From: Henningerozyma blattae CBS 6284
Taxonomy: Eukaryota; Ascomycota; Saccharomycetes; Saccharomycetales; Saccharomycetaceae
Reading direction: 5' to 3'
Length of the DNA stretch: 64,000 nt
NCBI RefSeq assembly: GCF_000315915.1
Contig: NC_020186.1
Location: 2,356,001-2,420,000 of the forward strand
In this document: positions 20,602-32,362 of the stretch, piece by piece
Layout of the letters: every line of letters starts with the position of its first letter
Numbering within the stretch: position 1 is the first letter of the stretch
Notes under the pieces: model-generated
What the model saw: only the letters and a program-made list of their open reading frames with translations
Database searches by the model: none
Told to the model about the DNA's origin: nothing
Translations under genes and position numbers: made by a program

Positions 20602-23600
20602 TTAATATGGAATACCATTGGTAAGCCTTTGGAATTCGTCATAACCTTTGGTGAAGAAACTCTCAAAACTCTTTCTAATCAAATTCTTCATGTATAGTGC
20701 TGCTTCATGCTCTGTCTTCTGAGGTTGGAAACGAGTACGTAGATTTTTCATAGTTTTATTACCTTTAAAACACGGTAAACCACTGCCTAACATTGGTTCA
20801 ACACATTCTAGGATGGCTTCCATGTGTGGTCTTGCTGCCAGATAAGCCTTGATACATAGTTCTTCGAAATCACGATATGCACTTGTAGTTGGTGACCCAC
20901 CCATAACACGAACCATTTCTTTGGTCAATTTAAATGGGACAGCTTCAAATTTAACACCACCAGGAACAATATCGAAGATAAAACCAAAATCGATATGTAA
21001 ACAATGACCTTGATCATCATACATGATATTACCATTATGCCTATCTTTAAATTGTAAAAGATATGATATTACACTATATCCTGCTAATGATTTAACAAAA
21101 TTGTTTCTTGCATTTTGATATTCAATTGTATTTTCATTACCAAACTTGGTAACAAAATATTCAAATAATCCATTAACTGCTTCACGACCTAGCATATCAC
21201 GAGATATTGAATTTGGTAGCACATCAATAATACCACAACCTGGTAATGTTGCTGTCACTCTATAAGGAAACACGTAAACATCAAGACCAATAGATGACCA
21301 TATAGTTCTAAACATAGAGATTAATTGTAAGGCTAAAACATCTTGTCTACAATCGTCACCAACTTTGAAAATAGCACTTTGCCATTTTTCAACAGTTTGT
21401 TTTTCACCTGTATTAGAATCAATTTCTTCCTTTCTAATTTTAAAAGTAGCCATAAATGGTGCTTTAGCATGTGATTGCAATGGTTTACCACTTTTACGAT
21501 CAATATCGACTAATACACCATCTGGGTTAGAAGGTAAATAAACACCTTCTTCAACTTTAATTTTAGCCATTTCTTCATCGATTTTTATCTTCTTCTCAGC
21601 CTTACTTTTCTTAATATAAGGTTTTAATTTACCTGAGATACCAGTAACTTCATCGAAAAACCCAAATTCTTTTTCATAAAATTCTTTCTGATATCCACTA
21701 AATCTAGATACCATTCTTTCACGGACACGGTCTAACGTAGGCTTGATTTCATCCTCTTCTAACGCTTCATCACCCTTGTAACAATTAGCCAACATATTCC
21801 AGATAATTTGATGTGAAAACAACATATCAATACTAGCAGTATCTAAAATCAACTTTTCCACGTATCCCGTTGCATCGTAACGTAAACATTGTACAATCTG
21901 GGGAACATAGAAGAATGTTACATTAACATTGTGCGATTCTAATGATAATACGGCATATTGAAGAATACAATTATTTTTATTCCACTTAGGTAAAAACAAG
22001 TTAATAGACTTTAGTGGAGAAACAGGACTCCAATATAATATATTATGGATATCATTAGAATTAATTGTGCTATTCATCCCGGATAAAAACAATGGAAGAG
22101 TATCCGAAACTTTGATACATGCTAATGGCTTACTAGAAACTTTTTGAATAACATCATTTGTGAATTTTTCACCGCCACTTCTGGTTAAAATATTTGCCGC
22201 TAATTGTGGATGCTTCTTGAAGGCAGTGTCCACTAGCTCTGATGTAAAACCTGCACTATTGTCATTTTCCATTTCACTTAGAAAGTTTAGCCAAGTCTTG
22301 ATATGATTTATATCATTATTCAAAAATGCAAGCAATAATTTAAATTCCGAACCACAGTTGTGCATGAGGATATTAGATAATCTATTTAAAGCAGCATATA
22401 GTTCAGAGGCTACCGATAAATCAGTTTTAACTTTCATATCATTTGAACCAAAGGGCCAAGAAACTGGTTGAATATACCACGATAATGCACCATTTGTAAT
22501 ACTATGACTTAACTTGGTAACATACTTTGTCTTCTCTCTATTATTAACTGCAAGAACCAGGGCAGCAAAATTCAATAGTTCATTTCTTATTAGTCTAGCA
22601 AAAGGATGTAACGATGCATTTTCTAAGTTATCAGTCGCTTGAGTAATCCATGTGGTAAACAATTTCAATAAGGCTTCACTTTGGTATAATGTACCTTGAA
22701 AATGTGAAATAAAAAATTTAATGATATATCGATGAGGTTGAAGAGAACGCATCGCAATTCGCGAGTCTCTATTTATTGCAATTTTATTATATGGTTTATA
22801 TTCCATCATTTGAAATTCTTCAGGTAGTAAATTGTGCTTACCAGAGAATAAACCTAATCCGTCATCTATTGATCTCATCCAATAATAACCAACTTCTACA
22901 AGTAGAATATGTGCAATATCTGGCCTCTCCTTAATAATCGTCAACCAGACATTAATAGCTGTTTTGATAGCCTCTGGTGTAAATATTTTGAAGGGTAATT
23001 TTACAAGATTGTGGATTAAGGAACCAGCTAAATTTTTACCCAGTATTACTAAAGCTGCCGACAAATCTAAGAACTCATTAATGTTTTTGTTTGAAATGCT
23101 GTCACCTTCAGCAATTAAATTATTAATTAAGTCAACATACTTATTAATTTCTACTAGCATTTCTTCCTCTGATGAAACCATTGCCTTAGTAACCAGGTAT
23201 TTCGATCGCCAAGAATGTTGATAAATAAATTCAGCAATCGTGTTTGGCTTTTCTGAAGTTGAATAATTTAATTTTGAAAGTTCTTTATCCACAGATGTAA
23301 TCGAACCTGCCATTTCTATAGCAAATGAAACACCAAATTCTACAGATGTAAAATGATCATATGTCTCCATATTTGAAATGTAAGACTGTAGCAAAATTTT
23401 GATATCTTGGTTTGATTTATTTAACACTAAATTAACCCATTCCTTAGCTGCTTTATTTAGCCTTGATAAAGTACCTTGTCTCCACGACACAGTATCTGGA
23501 AGAAGTATTTTTTTCTGAGAGTGTTTCAGCTCAAATTCATAACGAGGTTCAAATCTATTTGTTTCACAATCCATTACACTATCAAATAGTGCTGTCATTA

Positions 23601-26424
23601 AATCAAGTAAAGTAAATAATGAGTCGTGGTGGCATAATGACGAAGGTAGATTTCTAATATAAACATCACATGAATTAAATGCAACATTTTGAAGATATGA
23701 GTCTCTATGAGCTAAACTTAAAAGCATTTCATTTAATTGATTAACTACACTTTGTGAATTGTAAATTCTTGATGTACCTGCTTGTACAAATTTAGTATAT
23801 TTACGGATAACGTAAAAATTTATATGTTCTAAACTCTTTTCTAAAGAACTTGAAACAACAGATGGGTCTGAAAAATATGAGACAACTTGCGAGCACTCCC
23901 CAGCTTCAGCACGAAGTTTTTCAAGTAGAACAGTAGCAGCCAAAAACATCACTTTCGTGTCAGATGTAGTTCTAGGCTGGACAGATTTTACATTCATAAA
24001 TTCCGAGATAGCTTGCTTCTGTTCTTTAATATTAGCACTAGAAGAACCACGACGCAGAATGCCGTTCATTTCTAAAGACATTTCCTTATTATTTGCTGGG
24101 AAATCTGAGGCTAATGGAGGCGTGTTATGAGATATCGTTAATAAATTTGAGTAGTGCTTTTTCACCAGATCTGATCCATGATGGAAACCATGAATTGCCA
24201 TATTGAACCAAATATTTCTAAACATATTGGTAGTAGTTTCATCAGTACTCAAGTCAAACCGTGGAGAGCCCGGTTTTGGTAATAATGCAGCCAATGGTGC
24301 TAAATAATGACCTATTTCTTCTGCAACAATTGATATTTCTGAATGAGATCTATGATGTTCCAATTTATCAACTTCACCACAAGCTATAATAGATTCTAAA
24401 AGATCATGCAATTGCATGTAATAAGGTTTACTTCTGTACTTTTTCAAATAAAGTGATGTGGATATTTTAATTCTTGCATCAGTAATATCTTTAATCAAGT
24501 CCTTCTTTCCCTCTTTAGAATATCTCAAATAGACCGTTCTATAGAATTTTAACAAGATCGTAAACTCATTTGGTGAAGTATATCTTGAAATTTTGGTCAG
24601 AGCAGATATAATGATTTTATCTAAAGCTTTTGAAATTGTGGTAACTTTCTGGGTTAGGATTGCAATGGTTAATGCTGTTATTGATGGATCATTATAATTT
24701 GCCGCAATAATCGTCGTAGCAGTGACACAGTTTTCGAATATCAAAGTGCTATTTATATGTGACCGCGGATTAGAAACAACAGCAGAACCAGATGCATTAG
24801 TCTGTAACTCTAATTGCGAAAATGATCTAGGAAGAGCAGTGTCGTTCATTATATGAGTTTCAGGGAATGAATCAGAAGTTACAGTCCGTTCTCTAGGTCT
24901 TAGAGAAACAGTTGGCATTGTTAACTGACGTCTCTTTAACATTGAAAGATGAGTAGCAGCACTATTACCAGTCAAAAGATTATTAATTGAATAAATAGTA
25001 TTCACAATGGAGTCTTCATTTAAAGGTAACAGACCTTTTGTAAAATATTGAGATATTTCTTCAACCGTCGAAGTAGATATATGAGGCAAGGCCACTAGTA
25101 ACGGGAATAGACGCAACAGCGGTAATGAAACATCTTCCGTAAAATAGTTCAACAATGAAGCTACTGCTACAATATTTTTTACCAAACAAGGTGGTGTAAC
25201 AGCAACCATGATATATTTATTCAGAAAGTCTGTTACAACCTCCACAAATTGAGCAAATAATTCATCTCCAGGGGCTTGAATTAATGGGATTACACTTAAA
25301 ATTTCCAAAAAATACGTTTTAGCTTCAAAAAGAAATGCAATTTTAGTTTCATTTGAAACATCTGCTGCATCAACAACAGGGAACATATTTAGTGTAAACT
25401 TACATAGTTCAATCAGTTGGTCTCTTTTTCCAACAATTATGTTCTGAAATATTTCAGGTTTAGAACGAGCGACATCAGCAATAGATGATTGTTGAGAAGT
25501 TTGGGTTGATTCTGCGGCATTTAGTTCTCTAGCTTGATCCTCTTTATACATTTCTACAATACTGTCCAATAAATATTCTACAAATTTACCTTGCTTATTT
25601 TTAATACGTGTATCTTTAGAAGTCTTTTTATTGGCAATTGTATCAGACACAATTGCAGTACATACAGAGAGGTTAAATTGACCTAAAATTTTTAAAAATA
25701 AAGCCAGGGATAATTCATTATTTGTAGCATAATATTGAACAATATAATCATTTGTTAAAGATTGAGAAAAGGTCAAAACATTTTCTAGTTGTTCAATAAA
25801 TTCTGTTGAATTAAAAATATACGATAATTGACTCCAAACATGTGTGTTAAGTTCAATAGAGGTATTATTATGAATAAATGAATTCATAAAACCTAATAGT
25901 GAAAATATGGCTGATGCATCTTGGGAAAACAATTGTAATACTAGTGAAATATACTTATCAAATAATGTGTTGCAATGCTCGGCTAATGAAGGGAATTTTG
26001 TACATAGTGTGATTATCAAGCTAGTTAATGTAAAGGTAAATAATTCGTGTGGGTTTCTTAAATCCTGAGATTTAAATTTTGTCATCAAAACATCACTAAA
26101 AACTTGTCTGGGAGACTCCAAAAAATACGTTTCAATCACATCATGAAGCAACTTTTGAGCCTGATCAAAGTCTGTAGGCTTAGAACGACCTAAAGCAACA
26201 AATATCTCCCATTCGTTGACAGTCAAAGGAATAGAATATACTTGTGATTTATCTTTTGCATAAGATATTGGTAATGAGTGAGCAATTGCTTCAAAGGCTT
26301 TATATCTATCTTCTTTTTGTTTTGAAAGTTCAGTTTCCTGGCCATTAACTGAGAATTGGGTTAGTTTACTCAATGCTCGTGCTCTTAGAGAAGATGTAAT
26401 TGTACTTCTTCTGTTAAATCTCAT
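20602..26424 (-). CDS. STT4: Phosphatidylinositol 4-kinase Stt4
   Basis: Stt4 is the type III PI4K-alpha that makes PI4P at the plasma membrane, feeding PI(4,5)P2, Rho1/Pkc1 wall-integrity signalling and ER contact sites. The 1940-residue protein is slightly longer than yeast Stt4 (1900). Most of it is a helical solenoid. The PIK accessory region precedes the kinase domain in the last ~300 residues, which shows GDDCRQDVLALQLISMF, the catalytic DRHNGNIM and the metal-binding HIDFGFIFD. The C-terminus ends TNGIPY. It is adjacent to ACO1, as in S. cerevisiae. Confidence 0.98.
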   Translation of the reverse strand: MRFNRRSTITSSLRARALSKLTQFSVNGQETELSKQKEDRYKAFEAIAHSLPISYAKDKSQVYSIPLTVNEWEIFVALGRSKPTDFDQAQKLLHDVIETYFLESPRQVFSDVLMTKFKSQDLRNPHELFTFTLTSLIITLCTKFPSLAEHCNTLFDKYISLVLQLFSQDASAIFSLLGFMNSFIHNNTSIELNTHVWSQLSYIFNSTEFIEQLENVLTFSQSLTNDYIVQYYATNNELSLALFLKILGQFNLSVCTAIVSDTIANKKTSKDTRIKNKQGKFVEYLLDSIVEMYKEDQARELNAAESTQTSQQSSIADVARSKPEIFQNIIVGKRDQLIELCKFTLNMFPVVDAADVSNETKIAFLFEAKTYFLEILSVIPLIQAPGDELFAQFVEVVTDFLNKYIMVAVTPPCLVKNIVAVASLLNYFTEDVSLPLLRLFPLLVALPHISTSTVEEISQYFTKGLLPLNEDSIVNTIYSINNLLTGNSAATHLSMLKRRQLTMPTVSLRPRERTVTSDSFPETHIMNDTALPRSFSQLELQTNASGSAVVSNPRSHINSTLIFENCVTATTIIAANYNDPSITALTIAILTQKVTTISKALDKIIISALTKISRYTSPNEFTILLKFYRTVYLRYSKEGKKDLIKDITDARIKISTSLYLKKYRSKPYYMQLHDLLESIIACGEVDKLEHHRSHSEISIVAEEIGHYLAPLAALLPKPGSPRFDLSTDETTTNMFRNIWFNMAIHGFHHGSDLVKKHYSNLLTISHNTPPLASDFPANNKEMSLEMNGILRRGSSSANIKEQKQAISEFMNVKSVQPRTTSDTKVMFLAATVLLEKLRAEAGECSQVVSYFSDPSVVSSSLEKSLEHINFYVIRKYTKFVQAGTSRIYNSQSVVNQLNEMLLSLAHRDSYLQNVAFNSCDVYIRNLPSSLCHHDSLFTLLDLMTALFDSVMDCETNRFEPRYEFELKHSQKKILLPDTVSWRQGTLSRLNKAAKEWVNLVLNKSNQDIKILLQSYISNMETYDHFTSVEFGVSFAIEMAGSITSVDKELSKLNYSTSEKPNTIAEFIYQHSWRSKYLVTKAMVSSEEEMLVEINKYVDLINNLIAEGDSISNKNINEFLDLSAALVILGKNLAGSLIHNLVKLPFKIFTPEAIKTAINVWLTIIKERPDIAHILLVEVGYYWMRSIDDGLGLFSGKHNLLPEEFQMMEYKPYNKIAINRDSRIAMRSLQPHRYIIKFFISHFQGTLYQSEALLKLFTTWITQATDNLENASLHPFARLIRNELLNFAALVLAVNNREKTKYVTKLSHSITNGALSWYIQPVSWPFGSNDMKVKTDLSVASELYAALNRLSNILMHNCGSEFKLLLAFLNNDINHIKTWLNFLSEMENDNSAGFTSELVDTAFKKHPQLAANILTRSGGEKFTNDVIQKVSSKPLACIKVSDTLPLFLSGMNSTINSNDIHNILYWSPVSPLKSINLFLPKWNKNNCILQYAVLSLESHNVNVTFFYVPQIVQCLRYDATGYVEKLILDTASIDMLFSHQIIWNMLANCYKGDEALEEDEIKPTLDRVRERMVSRFSGYQKEFYEKEFGFFDEVTGISGKLKPYIKKSKAEKKIKIDEEMAKIKVEEGVYLPSNPDGVLVDIDRKSGKPLQSHAKAPFMATFKIRKEEIDSNTGEKQTVEKWQSAIFKVGDDCRQDVLALQLISMFRTIWSSIGLDVYVFPYRVTATLPGCGIIDVLPNSISRDMLGREAVNGLFEYFVTKFGNENTIEYQNARNNFVKSLAGYSVISYLLQFKDRHNGNIMYDDQGHCLHIDFGFIFDIVPGGVKFEAVPFKLTKEMVRVMGGSPTTSAYRDFEELCIKAYLAARPHMEAILECVEPMLGSGLPCFKGNKTMKNLRTRFQPQKTEHEAALYMKNLIRKSFESFFTKGYDEFQRLTNGIPY

Positions 26425-27293
26425 TGCTAAAAATAAAAAATACTAACAACTTATAATTAATTTGATATTTAGCAACTGAGCATTAACACTCTATCAAAAC
26501 TATTCATAAGAAACAGGCAGTCTTTCTTTTCTATTCACGACATTTTTTTTACAGCTCCAGTATTTATTATTTACCGCGAGATGAAATTTCATACAAAACT
26601 TCGTAATGGTCCGGTGTTCGAAAATAAGATAAAAAAAATACCCTAAATTTACCTCATCGCTCAACCTCTATTAACTTATACCAAATCAATAAGAAAACAG
26701 AAAATAAATGCCTACTTCATATATATGAATAAACTATTTAAAATTTACAATTTTATTTTAATATAAATAATAAGTTGCCCCTAAATATTTTTAGCATCTT
26801 TAATTTCTTTATTAAGAAGGTTTGTTACTTGGACTAGATTTTTATATGTAAATTAATCACTATGTAAAAAAAGCAAACAAAAAAACAACAATTGACACTT
26901 TTTTTTTTAAATATTCTCGAAAATGTAAGAAGTTGTTTTCCTTTTATAATAAAATAGTTAATATTTGTCTTAGTTTTGTGGAACCGTGCTAATCTTTAAG
27001 GTAAATATCTTTCGCAATTTTCAAATGACACAAAATAAGCGCTTATGCCAGTAAAGTAGAATAAAGTAAAAGATAAACAATAATATCATCTGGAGCTATT
27101 TGTTTTTTTTTTTAGAAACACAAAATATTTTATTTAAATTATAAAATATCGTAATTCATTAGTTGGAGAAAATTTTCTCTAGTCCTAAAAAAAAAGTTGA
27201 AATTACTACTATTATATAATATTGGATTCAGGAATTCTTATTAACATTTAATTAAAACAAAGCCTTCTTTATATGCTTATTTTAAATACAGAA
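26425..27293. other. Divergent promoter region between STT4 and the chitin deacetylase gene
   Basis: 870 bp, very AT-rich with A and T tracts. UBC12 (YLR306W), which lies here in S. cerevisiae, is absent and no remnant was recognised. Confidence 0.5.
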
Positions 27294-28217
27294 ATGAGAT
27301 TCCTAAAATTTAATTTTCTCTATTTATTCCTTTTATCTCTTTTGTACAATAAGTTATTTGCATTGGAAGAGAATGATGAATTGGTAGAAGCTACTGATTT
27401 CAAGGTTGCAAATGGGAAAGCACGTACACCTTTTCCAGATTGGCTAAAACGCATTACGGGGCTATACCAATGGCCTGGCTTGGATCCTCCTTATATTCCA
27501 TTAGATTTTATTGACCTTTCAAAAATTCCTGATTTTGGACCATACTCCCTAGGATTTTGTGCAAATGTTCCAAGAGAAGCGTGCTCTTTTGATTGCCATG
27601 GGTGTATGGGACATGATGAAATTTTTACCTGCAGAAAATTATCCCAAACATTTGATGATGGACCAACACCGGCAACTTTAAGATTACTAGATAGTTTGGA
27701 TCATGAAACTACCTTTTTCAATCTAGGTGTCAATATCGTGGAACATCCCGATATTTATCATAGAATACAAGATGATGGCCATTTGATTGGATCTCATACA
27801 TGGTCACATCGTTATTTACCTGCTTTATCGAATAAAGAAATTATCGCACAAATTGAATGGGGTATTTGGGCAATGAATGCCACAGGACACCATATTCCAA
27901 AATGGTGGAGACCACCTTACGGAGGAATTGACAATAGAGTTCGTCATATTACAAGGTTATTTGGGTTACAAGCCGTAGTTTGGAATCATGATACTTTAGA
28001 TTGGAAATTTGCTTCTGGTGATCCCTCTGTTTCTTTGGAAGAAATTTTGGGTAGAGTTCATGACTGGAATAGAGATAAAACAGGATTAATTCTAGAGCAT
28101 GATTCTAAAGAAACTACTGTAGATATTGCTCTAAGGGTAAAAGATATAATCGGAGAAGATCAGTTAACTGTAGCAGAATGTGCAGGTGGTAATGATTATA
28201 TCCGAGAATATGACTAG
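27294..28217 (+). CDS. Chitin deacetylase (sporulation, spore wall chitosan layer)
   Basis: This secreted NodB-family enzyme deacetylates chitin to chitosan for the ascospore wall. The preferred start at 27294 gives 307 residues with a clean signal peptide (MRFLKFNFLYLFLLSLLYNKLFA). An ATG at 27273 would add seven residues before the hydrophobic core. The catalytic motifs are TFDDGPT, SHTWSH (metal-binding His pair), RPPYGGID and the late LEHDS. S. cerevisiae has tandem CDA1 and CDA2 at this position (YLR307W/YLR308W). Only one copy is present here, so the symbol is left open. Confidence 0.94.
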   Translation: MRFLKFNFLYLFLLSLLYNKLFALEENDELVEATDFKVANGKARTPFPDWLKRITGLYQWPGLDPPYIPLDFIDLSKIPDFGPYSLGFCANVPREACSFDCHGCMGHDEIFTCRKLSQTFDDGPTPATLRLLDSLDHETTFFNLGVNIVEHPDIYHRIQDDGHLIGSHTWSHRYLPALSNKEIIAQIEWGIWAMNATGHHIPKWWRPPYGGIDNRVRHITRLFGLQAVVWNHDTLDWKFASGDPSVSLEEILGRVHDWNRDKTGLILEHDSKETTVDIALRVKDIIGEDQLTVAECAGGNDYIREYD

Positions 28218-28398
28218 ATAAGTAGATCATTTATTTAAAATAATTTTTGTTATTTCATAGAATTGTACTAATTACTCATTACTAACATATCTATTTTATC
28301 AAATAAATACCGATAACAATATAAATACTTCATTATTAAATTCTATTAAAAGTGTATACAAAATAATAATACAGATATAAAAGGTATTATAAAATCCA

Positions 28399-31300
28399 TT
28401 ATCTTAACGCCATTAACAGCCTTTTTTCATCATTACGGTCTAGATGTAGTAACATTGAGATTACTGGAAGAAGTTGACCCCTTTGGTCTTTATGTTCGAA
28501 GAATCCTAATAGAACATTCTTTATATACGCAATCTTTTCATTCATTTCTGCTTGACTTTCCGTTGACATAGATGGCCTGGATTGTCCCATAATAAACCCA
28601 TTTCCATCAGAGTCTCCCTTTGAAGAATCATGAAGTGTAGATGTAACCGAATTAGACCTACTGGATCTACTTGAGGCAAATCCCCTTTGATCACGTAAAG
28701 TGCTTAATTGATTTGAAACGGTCCTATAAGATTTTGTAATACGTTCTAGTTTCTTGTTTGTATCATTATTCGCCTTCATCAAATTCTCTATATTTTCTTG
28801 CAAATCACGAACTTTGGTATCAGCTTTAGAGAGTGCTTCTTTTAAGCTAGAATTTGATTTCTCTAATTCATCAGTATCTTCTCCATTTACAGTACTTTTT
28901 TTACGAATACTTTCATTTACCGATTTCAAATTTTCTATTTCTGCGTTTAGTCGTTGCTCACTTAATGTTAAAGCGTGAATAGATGTCTGTAATTTACTAT
29001 TTTTAGCTTGCGCTTCTTGCAGTTCTCTAGACATTTTACCAGATGAAAGTTCAAATTCCGATTTCAATCTTTTGTTTTCATCAGTAAAATAGTCAATTTT
29101 ATCATGCAGCTCTCTTAATTTCTGAGAATCACCATTATGAGAATCCGATATTAGTTGACGCATAGTGGTTGCTTCTCGTGTTTTTTCTTGAATAATATTT
29201 GAATAATCATTTAATTCATCCTCAAGGGACATGACCCTTTTATTAGATTCTTTTAACTTAACATTTAGCTCCTCACACTGTCTTTGAATGGATTCAACTT
29301 GCTCATTGGAGTTGCTTTTCAAATTTTGTGCATGATCAAATTTTTCTTGTAGGATCTTAATTCTTTCCGATAAAATTCCATTTTCCTTGATATAATTTTC
29401 TGATGAAGTTATATTTTTTTTTGAATTTTCTTTTAAATCTCTGTTTTCCTTTTGTAAAGCACTCATACGTAGTTTATACTGCTCAGATTCTTTTTTCACC
29501 AGATCAATTGCTTGCTTATTTGAAGCACTTTTCTCATTATAATCTTTTACCTGCTTTTCTAAATATGCAATAGTTTTTTCTTTTTGGGTAATCGATGTTT
29601 TCAAATAAGTCTCTGATTTTACTAATAAATCATAATCCTTTAATTTAGTATCTAATTCAACTTTCTCTTTTTGAAATTGAGAAATGTGCTCTTCCATCTG
29701 AGAAATTTTCTTGTCTAGAATTTTACGCTGTCTTTCAGTTAAAGCAGCATTTGAAAGTAATTTATCCTTTTCGTTTTTCATATTATCAAAATCTTTCTTT
29801 AAGTCTGCAATTTTAGTTTCATAAGTTTGGATAACTGCTGAATTTTTTTCACGTAAATCATCCAATTCACGTTTTAACGATTCTGCTTCCTTAGCATTTA
29901 AGCTTCCGGCATCCTTAATTTGATCTTTTGCTTCTACCAATTCATTACCTACTGTACGTAACATATCTCTTAGATTTTCTATTTCTTCATTTTTAGATTT
30001 TAGAGCAGCTTTTAATTCACCTAAGTCAGCTAATACCTTATTTTTTTCAGCTTCAAGGTCATCAATTTTATCTTCTTGTTCCTTATTAGTGGAGCGTAAT
30101 AATTGCAATTCATCATCTAATTCTGAGGTATGCTTGATATCAGATATAGATTTTTCATGATTTATTTTAAATTCATTATATTCTTCAATTAATTTTTGAT
30201 TTGAAAGTTTTAGTTTTTCAAAATTTTCAGTAATTTCTTTCAAATTGGAATTATCATTATGAGATTTTTTTAACTCATCAAAATCTTTTGTGATTTTTTC
30301 TAACTGTAATGCTAATTGATCAGATTTTTCATGCTCCTCTTTCAGTACCTCATATTCCTTTAATAATGCATTGTATTTTTCTTGGGAATCTGAAGATTTG
30401 ACAGGTGCCTGAGTAGTAGATGGTTGAGATATATTGTTACCTTTCTTATTTTTCTTCTTATTTTTCTTTTTACTACTTATAGTTTGAGAAGTAGAAGGTA
30501 AAGTGGTAGATACTTGATCTTCAGTATTAGATTGCCCAGCTGAAGACTGTATTTCTTTCTTTATATCTTCTTCCAAACTTGAAATGAGTTTTGACTTTTC
30601 ATGAACGCTTTCTTCCAGATCTTTAATTTTATTTTCATGTTTTTCTACTACTTGTTCCAAGGTTAAGATTTTAGATTGCTTTTCTTCGTTTTCATTTTTC
30701 AATTTGTTATTATCTGATTCCAGATTTTGAATAGAGTCTAGATGAGATTTACACTGCTTGCTGATATCCTCTAACTTAGAATTAATGACGGTAATCATTT
30801 CAACCTTTTCATCTAGTTCAGACTTGCCATTTTTAATCTCTTCCTCTTTAGATGAGATTAATTTTTCATGATTCTGCAGTTCTACTTTTTGATTTGAAAT
30901 TTCTTTTGATAATTCAGATATTTCATCGCATAATTTCTTATTTTGGAGTTCTAATTCTTGAGTTTTTTGCTTATCCTCAAGTATATGATTATCATTTGTC
31001 GCAGGTGCTGATTGTATTTCCAATTCCAGAGATTTTATTTTTACTTCATAAGACTTTTTCAATTCTTTATTTTTTTCATCTGATGACGTAACTTTATCTT
31101 CTAATTCTTTAATTTTCTCAAGCAAATCTTCTATTTGCTTAGCAGAATCATTTTCAGATGTAGCCTTTTCTTCGGCAGTATCAATTTCAGACGTGGTTGA
31201 TCCAATTGAATTTTTCATTCTTTTCTCATTTTCTGAATTTAAACTAGTTAGTCTTTTAATCTCTTCGTTATACATTGATGTTTTTGCATCTAAATTTTGA

Positions 31301-31596
31301 AAAAACGAAGTTAAAGATTCAGCATCATCTAGACTGGAAATAGGCGTATTCTCAGTAATGATTTTTTCCATTTGAATAAATTTCTCACTTTTCATTTTTT
31401 CATTCTTGTAAGCAGATAAAAGTAATGGGTATTTCTGTTCATATTTTTCAAACTTCCGTAATTTATCTTGAACTTCTTTTGGTAGGCCACTGTTATCATC
31501 TGGGACTGGCTCTCCCGGTGAACTTATATCATCAGCTAAACCTTTACTTAGCTCATCTGTTAGATTTTTGCTAAATTGGCTGATTTGCTTGAACAT
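28399..31596 (-). CDS. IMH1: Golgin Imh1 with C-terminal GRIP domain
   Basis: Imh1 is a coiled-coil tether of the late Golgi, recruited by the Arl1 GTPase through its GRIP domain and involved in endosome-to-Golgi traffic. The 1065-residue protein (yeast Imh1 about 911) is heptad-rich from about residue 60 to 970. It contains a short basic KKKNKKKNKK stretch and ends with the GRIP segment NEKIAYIKNVLLGFFEHK...LPVISMLLHL. The GRIP tyrosine (AYIKNVLLGF) is present. Position after the chitin deacetylase and before CDC25 matches YLR309C. Confidence 0.95.
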   Translation of the reverse strand: MFKQISQFSKNLTDELSKGLADDISSPGEPVPDDNSGLPKEVQDKLRKFEKYEQKYPLLLSAYKNEKMKSEKFIQMEKIITENTPISSLDDAESLTSFFQNLDAKTSMYNEEIKRLTSLNSENEKRMKNSIGSTTSEIDTAEEKATSENDSAKQIEDLLEKIKELEDKVTSSDEKNKELKKSYEVKIKSLELEIQSAPATNDNHILEDKQKTQELELQNKKLCDEISELSKEISNQKVELQNHEKLISSKEEEIKNGKSELDEKVEMITVINSKLEDISKQCKSHLDSIQNLESDNNKLKNENEEKQSKILTLEQVVEKHENKIKDLEESVHEKSKLISSLEEDIKKEIQSSAGQSNTEDQVSTTLPSTSQTISSKKKNKKKNKKGNNISQPSTTQAPVKSSDSQEKYNALLKEYEVLKEEHEKSDQLALQLEKITKDFDELKKSHNDNSNLKEITENFEKLKLSNQKLIEEYNEFKINHEKSISDIKHTSELDDELQLLRSTNKEQEDKIDDLEAEKNKVLADLGELKAALKSKNEEIENLRDMLRTVGNELVEAKDQIKDAGSLNAKEAESLKRELDDLREKNSAVIQTYETKIADLKKDFDNMKNEKDKLLSNAALTERQRKILDKKISQMEEHISQFQKEKVELDTKLKDYDLLVKSETYLKTSITQKEKTIAYLEKQVKDYNEKSASNKQAIDLVKKESEQYKLRMSALQKENRDLKENSKKNITSSENYIKENGILSERIKILQEKFDHAQNLKSNSNEQVESIQRQCEELNVKLKESNKRVMSLEDELNDYSNIIQEKTREATTMRQLISDSHNGDSQKLRELHDKIDYFTDENKRLKSEFELSSGKMSRELQEAQAKNSKLQTSIHALTLSEQRLNAEIENLKSVNESIRKKSTVNGEDTDELEKSNSSLKEALSKADTKVRDLQENIENLMKANNDTNKKLERITKSYRTVSNQLSTLRDQRGFASSRSSRSNSVTSTLHDSSKGDSDGNGFIMGQSRPSMSTESQAEMNEKIAYIKNVLLGFFEHKDQRGQLLPVISMLLHLDRNDEKRLLMALR

Positions 31597-32362
31597 ATTA
31601 ATATGAGGTTTTTGTAATGTCTCCCTTCTTAAATTATCCTTTTTATTATGGGGAGTCGGTTAATCTTATTATTACGTCTAAATAAACAACAATAATGGGA
31701 AAATATATTTAAAACTAATACTAAAATATTAACACAGAATATAATGGATTGAACAATAATATTTCTCTATACACTGTTATTGTTGTGAATTTTACAATCT
31801 TCAATCCTATCTTTTTTTTTATTTTTTATAATATCTATCCTAACAGAACTAATTTCCTGGAGAAATATGGCATTTTCTAAAGCACTATTTATTACCCGGG
31901 GTTTGAAGTATGATAGCGCCGTTTTAAAAAGGGAGTATGTATAGATTACATCAGATACAAAACAAGATGTAAAAACAAACAAACATAAATATTTATTAAA
32001 TTGTTGAAGTTGTACTGAAATGTGGTAATCATATACATACATACAAAAATAAATATGCACTGAATATTTTTGAAATTTATTTACGACGCATAGGAATCTA
32101 ACCAGCAGAGAACCATATGAACGTATGTGTATTTATAGGAAGTACATGGTAATCAATACATATGTATTCAATTTATAACATCATAATGACATTTAAATAT
32201 AAATACCATTTTCTTATTGCACTAACATAGAAAACAAAGAATCAAGGTAAATTTAAGTGGAATGAAGTCAGATCAATATTCAATAAAATAAGAAAAAGAG
32301 TAGTTTAAAGCCATAAAATTATTTTAAAATACAGATTACAAGTAAGCAGAAATGGTATTAAA
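31597..32362. other. IMH1 promoter and CDC25 3' flank
   Basis: 766 bp of AT-rich sequence with a single strong Reb1-like site. No other gene is recognised. Confidence 0.5.
31892..31899. promoter_or_regulatory. Candidate Reb1 site upstream of IMH1
   Basis: TTACCCGG matches the Reb1 core and lies about 300 bp before the IMH1 start, a typical position for a nucleosome-free-region factor. Confidence 0.45.
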